Positions 12,851 through 25,300 of a DNA stretch of 64,000 nt are shown here, piece after piece. The notes beneath the pieces were generated by a model. The model worked only from the letters and a program-made list of their open reading frames with translations. It had not been told where the DNA came from and did not search any database. The DNA is taken from assembly GCA_007570785.1 (NCBI GenBank), contig ML662442.1, positions 30,887,681 through 30,951,680 on the forward strand, in the 5' to 3' direction. Every line of letters begins with the position of its first letter. Positions within the stretch are counted from its first letter, which is position 1. A program made the translations under genes and the position numbers. The DNA is from Antilocapra americana. Taxonomy: Eukaryota > Chordata > Mammalia > Artiodactyla > Antilocapridae.

Positions 12851-14203
12851 ACAGGAAAGGCGAGGGCTCTGACATCAGAGACATGTTGGGAGTGGGGGAT
12901 ATAAGAGAAGTAAAGTGCTTTGAAATCTAACACCATGCCTACCGAGATGGTAGTAATTGATCTTTCCATACACGCTAAGGATGAAGAACTGTTTTCTGAC
13001 ATACTAAGAGCCTCTCTTTACTACTGCAGTAATTTCTGAAGCAAAGAAACACTTGGAAGATTCCTTTTCTTCTCTTTCATAGGTGAACTTTGCTGTATTC
13101 TTGGAAAGACATTAGTATTTAAAGCTAATTGATTTTGTGCTCAGAATAAGTCATAAATGGTAAACAACAATAAATGAGGTAATAGAAATAGGAAGGAAGG
13201 GGGCAGGGCACAACCATGAAAAGAAGGACACAGCTGTTGAGGACTCAAGGAACACTGGTTAGAATCGACTAGGCGCAGGATGGTGGAAGACTGGACTTGC
13301 AGTAGACTTTGAGCCTTATTATACAGACGTTGTAATACACTAGCAGGCGAAATGACACACACGCAGGCACCACGGCAGTTCTGAGGCTGACCATGATGAG
13401 CAGTGCCCTGACTCCTGGCAATCTCTACCCATTCTCAGAGATAGATAGAATATTCCTCCCGCTGGGTAGCCTATGAAATTACCCAGAGCATAAAAGCTAT
13501 TGACAACTACTCCTGCACCCTGGGGCTGCTCTCACCTTCTGAGATGGACCTTATTCTGACTCAGGAATGTGTATCTGTCTAAACTTGCTTTCCCTTTACT
13601 GTGGATCACTCTTGAGTTCTTTCCTGTGTGAAGCCAGGAACCCTCACTTGGTAGCCCGTCCCAGGAATTCACCCAAGACCTGGGACAGGACCATCCTCTT
13701 GATCCCCATTTTCCTGCAACTTGATTAGTTATTGGGTAAGTTTTCCTGTTTTTCCCCCTCTTTTGTTTGTTTCTCAATATCTGTAATAAGGGCAATGTTG
13801 GAGTTTTCCCCACATCACTCACAGCTTAATAATCACAATTATAATCCCACATTTCTTGGAGTGTGTGACTTCATTACAAGAGAAAAGTCCTGGGACTTGG
13901 TTCTCACGAGTCAGAGTCGCTGCGTCCCCTACCTACTCGCATGTCCCACCGAGGATCCCTGGCTCAGTGAGCTGCATCAGTGCTTTCCTGACCTGTGCCC
14001 ACCTTCTGCCCTTTAGCAGTTGCTTTCTTTGCTCTGTTCATGTATTTCATGCCTGGAGAAGGGTTTGAAACAGCAGCGATTCTGCTCCAGTGGGGTGCTG
14101 GTGGTGTGTATGGCAGTCTGCAAGGTGGTGCTGTGACACTGTGGGGTTCCCGGGGTTTCCAACGCCACAGTGGGAGGAAAAGCTTCACTAAGAACAAAGG
14201 TTG

Positions 14204-14336
14204 GGACTTCCCTGGCAGTCTGGTGGTTAAGATACTGCACCTCCACTGCAGAGAGCACAGGTTCTATCCCTGGTAGGGGAACTGGAATCCTGCATGCTGT
14301 GGGGTGTGGTCAAAAAGTAGAAAAAAAGAAAACAAA
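14204..14336 (+). mobile_element. CHR-type SINE
   Basis: Sense copy from gggacttccctggcagtctg through GTTCTATCCCTGGTAGGGGA to a short A-rich tail. Confidence 0.85.
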
Positions 14337-14672
14337 AGTTGGGGGCACTCTGGACCGAGAGGAACCATGAGAACCCTGCTGTAGATTCTGACTCCTCTGA
14401 TCTGGAGGCTGGGAGAAGAGGGCCTGATTTGGCATTTGAAAAACCTCTCATCTTTATTACAAAAGCAGTTTTACTTCAGGGCTGGCTGTAGGTAAAATGT
14501 TAAGTGGTCATCCAGTGTCTGAATTCAACCTCTGAAAATATTTTCCATGAATACACATTGCCTTTTAGTCTCAATTAGATGGAAAAGGCTCAAAGAGTGA
14601 AAATGCTTTCTAAATAAAACCAAAAAAAAAAAAATCGGTAGAAATACATCAGAGTATTTTTTCTCTGAGTGG

Positions 14673-14720
14673 TGAAGAAAGAAAGGAGAAGGAGGGAGGG
14701 AGGGAAGGAAAGATGGGAGA
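14673..14720 (+). repeat. Polypurine (GA/GGGA) low-complexity tract
   Basis: A run made almost only of A and G with GGGAGGGAGGGA phrasing. It can adopt triplex or G-rich structures and is probably length-variable. Confidence 0.8.
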
Positions 14721-15873
14721 TGAAGAGAGCTGGTTTTACTTTACCTACTTGAGAGCAGTCTCAGAATACATACATAATTTTATAAACTCCTTTCTACCTA
14801 ATATTACCGCATTAATTTCCTCAAGCCATTAAAAAACTCCTCCTGAGGCAGATTTTTAAGAACCGTTAAGTACCTCATACAAAGAGCAACTGCTTAAAAA
14901 CCAGCCTCCTAGAACTTTATGATTCTGAGAAACCTCCAAACTTGGAAGCAACAGGGAAACAGGCTTTGAACAACAACAACAATAATAAAACCCATGAGCA
15001 CTCAGAGGTACATAAATATACAAGAAGAGCCAAAAAACAAAAACAAAAAAAAACAAAAGACCCCAAATGATGCCTTTACGTTGTGATTTTTATCTTTTGT
15101 TGTTCCGCACAAAAAGTGTGGCCTGATTGATCCTATTTCCACTTTCAAGTCTCAGGGAAGGAGCGTGGAGGACATGAGTGTCTAATAACTCCCCACTTGT
15201 GCATTTCAGCCACTGAGGTCCCAGGCTAAAATAGAACTTAAATTCGAAAATAAGGTAGCAAATCCAAATTGCAGACCAGAAACTGAAATGTGTGTTTCTG
15301 GCTTCTGTTCCTCCTGGCGAGGACATTGGCTGTTGAACCTGAAAAGCTAATAATGTAGTATTTTCCTCCTTGGCACACTGTAGCATCATTCCTTCCTTGA
15401 GGCATGGAGAGGAGATGCGCTGGCTCTGATGAATGTCAGTGGGGGACCATACCCCTCGATTGATACTACCAAATATCCCACCGTAGGAATAATTATTGCC
15501 TTGGTGATGGCTAGTGTATCTGTCTTTTTAGCCAGTTTCAAGATTCAGCATATGTGTATGGCAGACCGTGATCAGCTTCTAGTGGGTCTGATAAAGTAGT
15601 AACGCAGAATGGCAAGACCGTGTGCCGGAGTAAGAATTTGTTTGCATGGCAAATTCTTAGGCGTGAATGTTGACATGGCCCTTTTCAACCCTGGTAGTGT
15701 GAAATGTCCTTCTCTGGGGCTTCTTTTGATGACTGTAAAATTTTATTTCCCTGTAAAATGTCCTTCCCCACGTGGTGCTGATAGACTGCAACTGAGTTTG
15801 AGGATATACATTGTTTGTTTTCTATTTATATAATTTCAAAACTCAGATGTATTTGATCACATCAAATCTGTTG

Positions 15874-16147
15874 CTGCTGCTGCTGCTAAGTCGCTTCAGT
15901 TGTGTCCAAATCTGTGTGACCCCATAGACGGCAGCCCACCAGGTTCCCCTATCCCTGGGATTCTCCAGGCAAGAACACTGGAGTGGTTGCCATTTCCTCC
16001 TCTAATACATAAAAGTGAAAAGGGAAAGTGAAGTCGCTCAGTTGTGTCCGACTCTTCACGACCCCATGGACTGCAGCCTACCAGGCTCCTCCGTCCTTGG
16101 GATTTTCTAGGCAAGAGTACTGGAGTGGGGTGCCATTGCCGTCTCCA
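15874..16147 (-). mobile_element. Bov-A2 SINE (dimer) with CTG tail and target-site duplication
   Basis: Two tandem Bov-A units, each with the CCGACTCT-type and caggcaagaacactggagtg blocks, joined by aagtgaaaagggaaagtgaag. The left end carries the CTG repeat tail of this family. AAATCTGTTG flanks it at 15864-15873 and 16148-16157. Confidence 0.92.
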
Positions 16148-16609
16148 AAATCTGTTGTTAACCATTTGTAAAGCTTATTCTAACGAAATAGGATTAGAAT
16201 AAAGGAACATTTTAACAATTTGTCCTCTCATAGTGCCACCTCCCTGATTCAACTATGAACCAGGCCATTGTTTCAGAATGTGATCTCTTCATTGCAGAAT
16301 TGATCCCATGGGAAAGTCAATTTGTTCTAAGGGGTTTTGCAGGAGTTTAAGTCTTATCTGTTAGGATAACATTTTTAATGCGTGTACAAAAATTTTGTTC
16401 AAAGCTATCCTGGAGGAACTTCTTTGGTGTGAACTCTAGTCATGTGTTTCAAGTAGCCTATTCTAACTTGGGATGAATTTGGAGGCTTACAAGTAAGTCC
16501 TATGCTTTCAAATTCTCATTCAGAATATGTTAAAAAGTTATTATTTAAACATTATTTTTTTGAAGCTGTAATATGTACACATGGTACAAAACTCAGACAT
16601 TACAAATAA

Positions 16610-16900
16610 ATATTAATCTCTTGTCAGATATGTGATTTGCAAATATTTTCTCTCATTCTGTAGGTTGCTTTTTCATTTTGTTGATGAGTTCCTTAGCCAT
16701 GCAGAAATTTCTTAGTTTGCTATAGTTCTCTTTGTTTATTTTTGCTTTTGTTACCTTTGTTTTTGGACATTTGATTCAAATATAACTTCCAGTTTTATCA
16801 GTTTTTACTTCTCTGCTGGAATTTTATCTTTGCCGGCCAATTCCTTTTTTCAATTATCCATGTTTCTAAACATCATTTTGCAAAATGTCATGTGGATTTA
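16610..16900 (-). mobile_element. L1 ORF2 fragment
   Basis: Antisense L1 text recognised from TTTCTCTCATTCTGTAGGTT and the TTTCATTTTGTTGATGAGTT stretch. Disrupted. Confidence 0.75.
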
Positions 16901-18964
16901 TCACTGGGAGACAAGGAGGCAACCCAATGCCTTGCTTTGCAGTCTGTAAGAACCGAATAACAGCTATGCAGTGAGTGGCCAATCACTGATAAACTTTGTA
17001 AGAAGTGACATGATTGATAACTGATCTTAATGTGCATCTGTTATAGACATCTGATTTATGGACTGCAGAGATAGAAGAGAAGTTTGTATTTAATGCATAA
17101 TACTCACAGGTAGTGTATTGTGCTAACTGAAGTCTGAACTGTGTTATTAGTTAACTAAACTGTGGTCACTGAAACTTCTACATTCCAGTCGTGACTGCCT
17201 ATATGGTGGCAGATTTTATTCCAAAGATGGTGCAATTGTCTCTCCCATCCTACATGCTCTAGGACTTTGGCATTCCCATCTCAAAAGGTAGGGTCTAATT
17301 TCCCTTTTCTTAAATCAGGCAGTCTTGTGCCTTTCTGGTAACCAATAAAAGGGGGAAAATAGCCTCGTTTAAAAAAAAATAGCTGAATGATTTCTAAAGA
17401 TGAATCATGAAAGCCAATACACCTAACACTGGCACACTTTTATCAAAGCTCTAAGTCACCATATAAGCCACCCAATTGCTTGGTTACCATTGTGCTGTGA
17501 AGAAGTCCAAAGAAGTCTATTTGGAGAAATCACCAGGACAAGTTGTGTGAATTGGTTGATCCACTATTAGATTATCAAAATTTTAGGTAAAGTCTTTTGC
17601 TAATATAATTAACTTTATAACAAACATCTTGGAACATATTTCAGTTTCAACCACTGTGAATCTATGTGCCCATTAAATTCTTCAAACCAGGATAAGCACA
17701 AATCTTGATATTGAAAGGATGCACCAAAGATTTAGATTAAGTGAGAGTAAAGACTACATTTAGATTTTCAAGGACTTAGTGGTTCACTTCATTAGTGAAG
17801 TAACAGTTACAAATATTACTTGTGCTAATAAGACAGAAGGCACTAGTAGCACTGGGAAAAGATACATTTATTCAGGAAGAGAAAATTCCATTGGCAAGAA
17901 AGTTTATTCTCTGATTTAAACATGCTTTTGTAGAAAAATGGCCATATCCTCTGACCAAAAAATTGGAGAGTTGCATATTCTTTGATCTATGTTCTTTCAA
18001 ATGCAGACAATGAACAAAAAACAGGCAGACAGTGGGGTATTTTTTCAAGAGCACAGGTTTTAGGGGTCAATCTAGAGTCAGTACCATTCTTCTTTATGTT
18101 GTTCATCAGTTTGGTTAGCATTTACTAAAGGATGCTCAGCTCCAAACAAACCCTCAGGTGGGTGTTCCTCACAATGAGAACTTCACGTCATTAGCACAAG
18201 GGTAAGTTACATCAGTATAATTTATTTAAGAAGACAAGGAAGTTGATTTGACACCATAGATGGTCATGAGAAAAAATTCCAACATGACAATATCTGGCCT
18301 TAAAGAGTTAACCCTCGGCAATCTAAAAAGTAGCTATCCAGAAAGACTCACTTCTGTACGTTGCAAATTTTTCAAATTCTTTGTTTCAGGCTTGAACTTT
18401 ATCTCCATGCTGAGCTGATTGAAATTTGTACAATATTTCCTTTTCAAGATAGTTACCCTCAGACATATCTTAGGTCTCTGTGGTGGCTAGTTTCAGCTCT
18501 CTGTCTCAATAGACTTGATAAGGCAGTGTTTTAGTTAATATGTAGTGAAGTTCTGAAAGTGAAGTGCCTAACAAACTTCCTTGTCTATAGCTGACCCTCA
18601 GAGAATTTGTCTGTTAATTTCAGGTTTGTTTGCTTTTTCATTTTAAAGTATGTGTGTTTGGTTTCAAAGGTTTATGTTTTTCCTCTCTGCTGCATCATTT
18701 GATTTGGGTGCTTTGATTTTTTTTTAAATAATTCTTTATTAGAATAGAGTTACTGTTTGCTAAACATGGTTAAAACCCAGTTTCCTGCATAGCCGAACAA
18801 ACCTCAAAGAAGTGCAGTGGTGGAGGGTCCACTGAGTCTGATCCCGTCTCAGACTGCGCACGTGTCACATGGCTGGCTGAAATGCAATTTGCGTTCTCTG
18901 CTTTGTTTACTTTCCATGTGAAGTGCTCTCCTAAGACCTAACCTTTACTCAGTGGGTGACTTTC

Positions 18965-19030
18965 TTTATGGGAGTAAAAGGAAACCTTGTTATGAAATAG
19001 CTGCTATGGGAATGATATAAGCTATCAAGG
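18965..19030 (+). promoter_or_regulatory. Candidate ROS1 core promoter region
   Basis: A GATATAA element at about 19014-19020 lies some 185 bp before the ATG. It could be a weak TATA-like box if transcription starts near 19045. There is no CpG island, which fits a tissue-restricted gene. This is positional inference only. Confidence 0.25.
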
Positions 19031-19203
19031 ATTCAAAGTTCTAAACATTATTTAAAAGGCAAAGATATTCCAACACATCAAAACAAGACCAAAAAGTCCG
19101 CCAGCCACTCTTTCAACTGAAGTGATGAAACCCAAAGAATTCAGATAGCGAAATGGAGAGAATGAGAAGAAAGTTCCTCTGAAGATCCGCCATTAGTGAA
19201 GTG
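19030..19203 (+). other. ROS1: Probable ROS1 5' UTR
   Basis: The sequence before the ATG at 19204 is A/G-rich and resembles the human ROS1 5' UTR as I remember it, including a duplicated GAAGTGATGAA motif. One copy surrounds an upstream ATG at 19126; the other surrounds the true start. No splice acceptor is evident between here and the ATG, so exon 1 probably runs unbroken from the UTR into coding sequence. The exact 5' end is inferred. Confidence 0.5.
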
Positions 19204-19326
19204 ATGAAGAACGTTTACTGGCTTAGTCTGAAACTTCTCAATTTTGCAACTCTTGGCTACGTATGGATTTCTGTGGTCCAGTGTACAGTTTTAAACAGCT
19301 GTTTAAAGTCATGTGTAACTAACCTG
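19204..19326 (+). CDS. ROS1: ROS1 exon 1: signal peptide and first cysteines (residues 1-41)
   Basis: The frame opens at the ATG at 19204. The GTG just before it at 19201 is not used in vertebrates. Residues 9-25 form a hydrophobic stretch ending in VVQC, so signal cleavage near residue 27 is likely. Cys33 and Cys37 follow. The exon ends in phase 0 at a GTAAGT donor (19327). The reading continues open into the intron to 19440, but that tail is intronic. Confidence 0.95.
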
Positions 19327-22300
19327 GTAAGTTTTCCTGGTCTAATATTTGTCTTTGTAGGAAGTAGAACAGATAGAATTCAGCTTGTTATATTAGTTGA
19401 ATTATTTTCTCTTTATGAGAAGTTTTCCCATGAGAAATGATGGCAAGGCAAAATTCTTTTTTCCAAGATGAGTTAGGAACGTTAGTGATTATAGTAAGTA
19501 GGGCAGAGCTATTTTATTTCTTTCAAGTTGTCTGTTCATAGATTATTATTATTATTATTTTTGCAATGGGGGGCTTGGGATTCAGCTAAAGGAGGCATAA
19601 ATGAAATTAGTTTGCACACCTTAAAAAATATCAGTTAAACCCATTTATTGCAAAATCATTTATATTTGTCTTAAAGCATAAAATAGGTTCGGCCACAGGG
19701 CAATACCTTGTCATTGCCGGCAAAAGTACTATTTATATTGTGGATAGACGATTGTATCGGGAGGGGGATGATGAGGGAAGTAGATGTGGATGCCATGTAG
19801 AACACTTTTTCATATTATTAATCATTATATATTTACATGTTATTTTATGTATTATATACTTATATATGATTATCATTATTAAATGACAGAATTGTTTGTA
19901 AATTCCTGTCTGTGCATTTATAATTTTTTTGGTGAGTTTTTTTGGATGTTTATGATTTTCTTCTTATTTATGGGTGTCATTCCTCCTAAATAGTGTTTCA
20001 TATCTTTACAGTTATTGGACTTATTTGTGCTTAAAACAGTCACTGAATCAACTTTAAAAGCCAAATACATTCTAGCCAGGGAAAGATGTACTCTTCTTAT
20101 CTGAAGACAATGTGACAATACTTATAGTCATGTTTTTAAAATAAAAAGAATACCAAATAAAGTATTCATTATTAGACTAAAGTATTAGAGATAGAAGTCT
20201 ATGGTAGAGTAAAAAAGAAAAGGTATTTGTGTTATAATCTTGGTTTAATTTAAACTATCATTTTAAACACTACTTAAGCTTATTATTGTTTCAGCACTTT
20301 TTAAAAATATGGTTGGTATTTTATAGAATTCTTTGCTGAAGACTTCACTACCACAAATGTAGAAATATGTGCTTTAGGGTTTTTACAAACCTAAATATCC
20401 AAACTTAAAAATGGAAAACTAGGGCTATTAAACGTCTTCTTTTTAATTAAAATTTTTTCTCTGATTATAAAAACAATACATATTCATTTTAATATGTTTA
20501 TAAGATAGAGAAGAATAAAATAAAAAATCCTGTAATTCTACAACTATTGACCTATAATTGTACTTTCTTTTAATGATTTTTCAAGTATGTATATAATTTT
20601 TCACACACTGTGCACCCAGTTCTTTCACTGAACATTACTTTGTGGATTTTCCTGTATACCTTGATGTTTTTATGGAAATAGGGTTCTTAGTATATTTTAA
20701 ATATTCCATCATATGAATTAATTTGTTTATTGTTTCTATTATTGGAGTCTCCATTTTACTTTTTAGCTAAGCTTAGTTTTATCTTATTTTTGTGTGTGGG
20801 CTCCTTGATTTCAGGGTTTGGCAGAAGGAGTAGACAGTCTGTTCCTTTGCTGAGTTGCCTTCCGTTCACCTCCTACAGAGAAAGGCACAGCTGATATGGT
20901 AGCAACTGCAGAAGACACGGTCTGCCAGCTTGACTAGTGATTGTAATCATGTTCTCCATCTGTTTCTCCCACATCAGGGCAAGGGAGACAAAAGCTAGTG
21001 AACAATGAATAGAGCCTCGGATCAGAGGAATGATATGGAAAGTGCTGGAGTTTATTGCACTGTTTGAATTTTTTTTTTTCTGTGCTATTGTTTTTAGCTT
21101 GGACTTTGCTAAGAAGGTCATCTTTGATTTCATTGGGTGGTTCTTTTTGTTAATTAATTTGTTTGTTATCATGCTTGGTAAATAACATACAACACACTCC
21201 CTATAACTGCCAATTCATGTATCGCAACATTTTTAGAAAATTATTTGTCATTATTTCTCAAAAGGTTGCTCTACTATATCCTTTTCTTGCCTACTGATAC
21301 TCTGTGCATGTTCAGTCGCTCAGTTGTATCTGTCTCTTTGTACCCATGGATTGTAACCTGGCAGGCTCCTCTGGAATTTCCCAGGCAAGGATACTGGAGT
21401 GGGTTGCCATTTCCTGCTCCAGGCCATCTTCCCTACCCAGGGATCAAAACTGCGTCCCCTGCATCTCTTACACTGGCATGCAGATTCTTTACCACTGAAC
21501 CACCTGGGAAGCCCTGAGACTCAAATCAGATGTATAGTATATTATCATTCTCACTGAGTGATTCTTGATATTGAGGCATCTTTGCCTTTTAAAAAGAAAC
21601 AAAAGCGTCTTGTAGAAAGGAATGTTAAAACTGCTGTCCCAAAATGCACAAATCATAGTTCCATGTTTGAGTGTGGGTTTCACACTAATGGAAGAATCTG
21701 TATGTATTAGTTGAGTGTATTAACTGACCTGACATTTTAAGATTACATATGCCATGTGCTGCAGGGAACAAAAAATTATTATTTTTCAGAACACTAGCAT
21801 TGTGAGATCCTTTATAAAAAAGAAACGAAAGAGATTCATGGCCAAATAATTTATGGAAATGCTTTCTGCCATATCCACTTTTTGTAGATTTACAGGATAC
21901 AACCTCATATTGATGGTTTTGTTTAATTGCAATTTTGTGATCTTCTTTGGCAATAAAACATTTTTTTTTTGAGTAACAAATCCCAACAGTTGAGGACCTA
22001 GTGCTCAGAAGTGCTCTTTTAGAAGCCTCAACTCAATTCAATAAGATTGTCAGAAATAATAAGATTCAGAAGGTTGTCTTGTTTAAAAAAGTATATATAT
22101 ATATATATGAATATATAGGATACCTTTCTTGTATATCAGTATACAACTTTATAAATTGCGTGCTAAGTTTCTTCGGTTGTGTCCAACTCTTTGTGACCTA
22201 TGGACTGTAGCCCTCCAGGCTCCTTTGTCCATGGTGATTCTCCAGGCAAGAATACTGGAGTGATTTGCCATGTCCTCCTCCAGGGGATCCTCCCAACCCA

Positions 22301-25300
22301 GGGATCCAACCTGTGTCTCTTATGTCTCCTGCATTGACAAGTGGGTTCTTTACTACTAGAACCACCAAACCACAATTCCAATATTCCATAAAATATCCAG
22401 AAATTAGTACAATATGTACTGATATAGGAATAGGCAAGCCAGGAAAACAGAATATGCTCCAGAAATTATACTATGTACATAAAGGAGTGTGGAATATGAT
22501 AAATATGATAATTCAAACCAAAGTGAGGCTATCCATTTAGAATGAAAAATAACTCCTTCCTTCAGTAGGTGAAAGAATAAGTAAACTGACAATTCAGGCA
22601 AGGAAATATTACTCAAAGCTATTATAAAAAGAAATGAGCTATCAAGCCGTGAAAGACATGGAGAAAACCTAAATGCCTATTACTAAGTGAAAGAAGCCAA
22701 TCTGAAAAGGCTGTATGATTCCAACTATATGATGTTCTGGAGAGGGCAAAGCTACAGAGATACTGGAAAGATTCGTGGCTGAGAGTGATGGTGTCAGGCT
22801 GTGGGGAGATGAATGGGCAGAACACAGAGGATTGTCAGAGCAATGAAAGTACCCTGGATGGTATTATATTATTATACTTTTGTCCAAATACCAGGACTGA
22901 ACCCTAAGGTGAATTATGGACTTTGGGTGATTGTGATTATTCCACTGTAGACTCATGCTTACTAAAAAATGTACTATTCTGGTGAGTGGTGTTGATAATG
23001 GGAGAAGCATGTGTGGGAGCAGAGAGTTGATGGGATATCTCTGTACCTTAAACTCAATTCTGTTATACACCTTAAGCTAATCTAAATAAAATAAAGTAAA
23101 AAATAAAGTATTCCTTTCTTTGAAAAGAAAAGTGAAAAAAAAAGAGATTCAGAAAATTTCAACTGCTATTGACATATTACTACCAGATTCAAACAAATTC
23201 CACGAGGTATTTTTAAAAGATATAATTTAAATACAAATAGACAACAAAAACAGAACATCATCCTATAAAATATTTTGGTAAGTTAAGGAAGACTATTTGT
23301 ATAGTCATGGAGTGGGAAAGAAGTCTGTTTCAAAAACCTAGACTCACTAAAAGAAATTATTAATAAATTCAACTGCTTAGAAATTACTGTATGACAATAA
23401 ACAGAAGACAATAAAAACAAAGCCAAAGAATGGAAAAAAGTTTTACATATGATAAACACAATTTTACCAACTCTTATAAAGGAGAGTATTTAAATATTGT
23501 TCAGAACAAGAAGGCCTGCTTTTTTAAAAAAAGAAACATTAATGGCTAAGAAACATTAATTACTAAAAAATTTGATAGATGTTCAAACTCACAGCAACGT
23601 AGAATTGCATGGGAAAAATGAATGATCAATTTTTATTCTATCAGATTGGCAGAGATAAAGACATTTTATAATTGGCCAAGTTTGGATAAGCTGGAACTTC
23701 CAGGTGCTTTTCGTCAGGATGTAAGTTGATAGCATTCTAGAAAATAGTGGGTAAATAAATATCAAAATTAAAAGAGAAAGCATACCTTGAATCCTGAACA
23801 GCAATAAATTTATCTGAAGAGTTTAGTCACTAATGATATGTCTGCAAAAGGCTGTTTATAGCAAATTTGCATATAATATTAATAATAGATTTCTAAGTGC
23901 CTGACACTGAACTATAATAATGAATATATAATTTAATCCTCACAGAACTTTAAGCACTAATTATTATCCTACTTATGTTTCAGATGAGAATACTAAATTT
24001 AAACAACACAGCTAACTTTTAAAATGATCACATCAGGAGCAAATATCATGTGGGATTAAAATGGAGATCATTCTGCTCTGTTTCATTACTAAGGTAGGAG
24101 GTCAAGAGTGAAGTTAGTTCTGGCTGATGTGGGCAATATAGGGACGCTTTGCCAAGAAGTAGGTGTTGAGTTGAGGATTTAAGATCTGGGACTGGGACAG
24201 TGTCTTTCAAGCAGGTAATTGGAAGAGGCGAGCTCAGGTAAACGATGAGAACTCTCACTCCAAAGTGAGGAATTTGGTACACTTTACAGGAGGCATCCAT
24301 TCTTTGGTTAAGGGCACAGGCTCTGGAGGCAGTTAGTGCCCTGTTCAAATCCTAACTCTGAGACAATTTCCTAGACCTCCCTGTCTCTCAGCCGCAAAAT
24401 TAAGTTAATAAAAGTGTCTACCAAATAGGGTTGTTGGAACGTTGAATGAGATTGAGTGCAGAACACCAAAAAGAGTGCCTAGAACTCGAGACTCACTCAC
24501 TAATGTTAGCTATGATTATGGGGAGGAGGGGGATGGAGAGCGAATTGGAAATTAGGGAAGAGTGTTGACAAAATCATCTTCATCTGAACCCCCTAGACCT
24601 GACTCATGAGGCTACCTTGCCCAAGACTGTTTGATGGGCATGCCCTTCCATTTATTAAACTTAATTTTGAGAGCTGCCAACAGAAAGACTCGATACTATT
24701 ACAGAGTGACTTAAAGGTCACCAAGAAACGTCTCTGTTGTTTCATTGTTTAAAAACTACCCGGGCATCCACCCTTTTGCTTTTATGAGCTAACACTGATT
24801 TTTGAAGGGATAGGAAAAATTCAATTGCAAATTCACTGTCTTATACGTCATTGTATTTGGTTGTGTTTCAAGCACATAAGGGGGAATCAAAAGCTTCATT
24901 TTGAACAAAATTATGAACACAAACTATGAAGCATGTGTTTGCACAATTAACCTAAAAGATACAGTTCTTACTCTCTACGTACTTAATTATCTAAAAACAA
25001 AGAAATATTAAGCTTTCTTTGTCTTTCTCTACAAATATAAATGATTAGGGAATGGCGATCAGAGGAATCTTTATTCACACACTGAATGAGAGGAAAAGAA
25101 GTCAACATTTGTCCTTTGGTTGCTGTGTCTGATTACTTCTCAAGTAATGGGAATAATCTCTCATGATCCTAGGCCACTGGGTGATGCTTCCAAGGCACTT
25201 CTAGACCCTTCCTGAATAGTAGGCCATCTTGAATTCTTGGGTTTATTCCTTCAGCGTATAGTTATGGAACACCATTATCCTTTTGGCATTGTTCTAGAGG

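Larger units (their letters stand above)
1..18964. other. Intergenic region upstream of ROS1
   Basis: Apart from the repeats listed singly, this contains AT-rich unique-looking sequence with no spliced gene I can support. Stretches over 300 bp without any assignment include 995-1736, 1951-3765, 8188-9008, 9586-10312, 12851-14203, 14721-15863 and 16901-18964. Open frames here are short and lie in repeats or lack family similarity. In human the next gene upstream is tens of kilobases away, so an empty flank is expected. Confidence 0.7.

Noticed and set aside
13732..14276. Cluster of overlapping frames of 70-94 codons on both strands
   Set aside because: GC-richer sequence lowers stop frequency by chance; part is a CHR SINE and no family is recognisable.
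19201..19203. GTG at 19201 as start codon
   Set aside because: The next codon is ATG, vertebrate translation starts there, and the protein then matches the family N-terminus.
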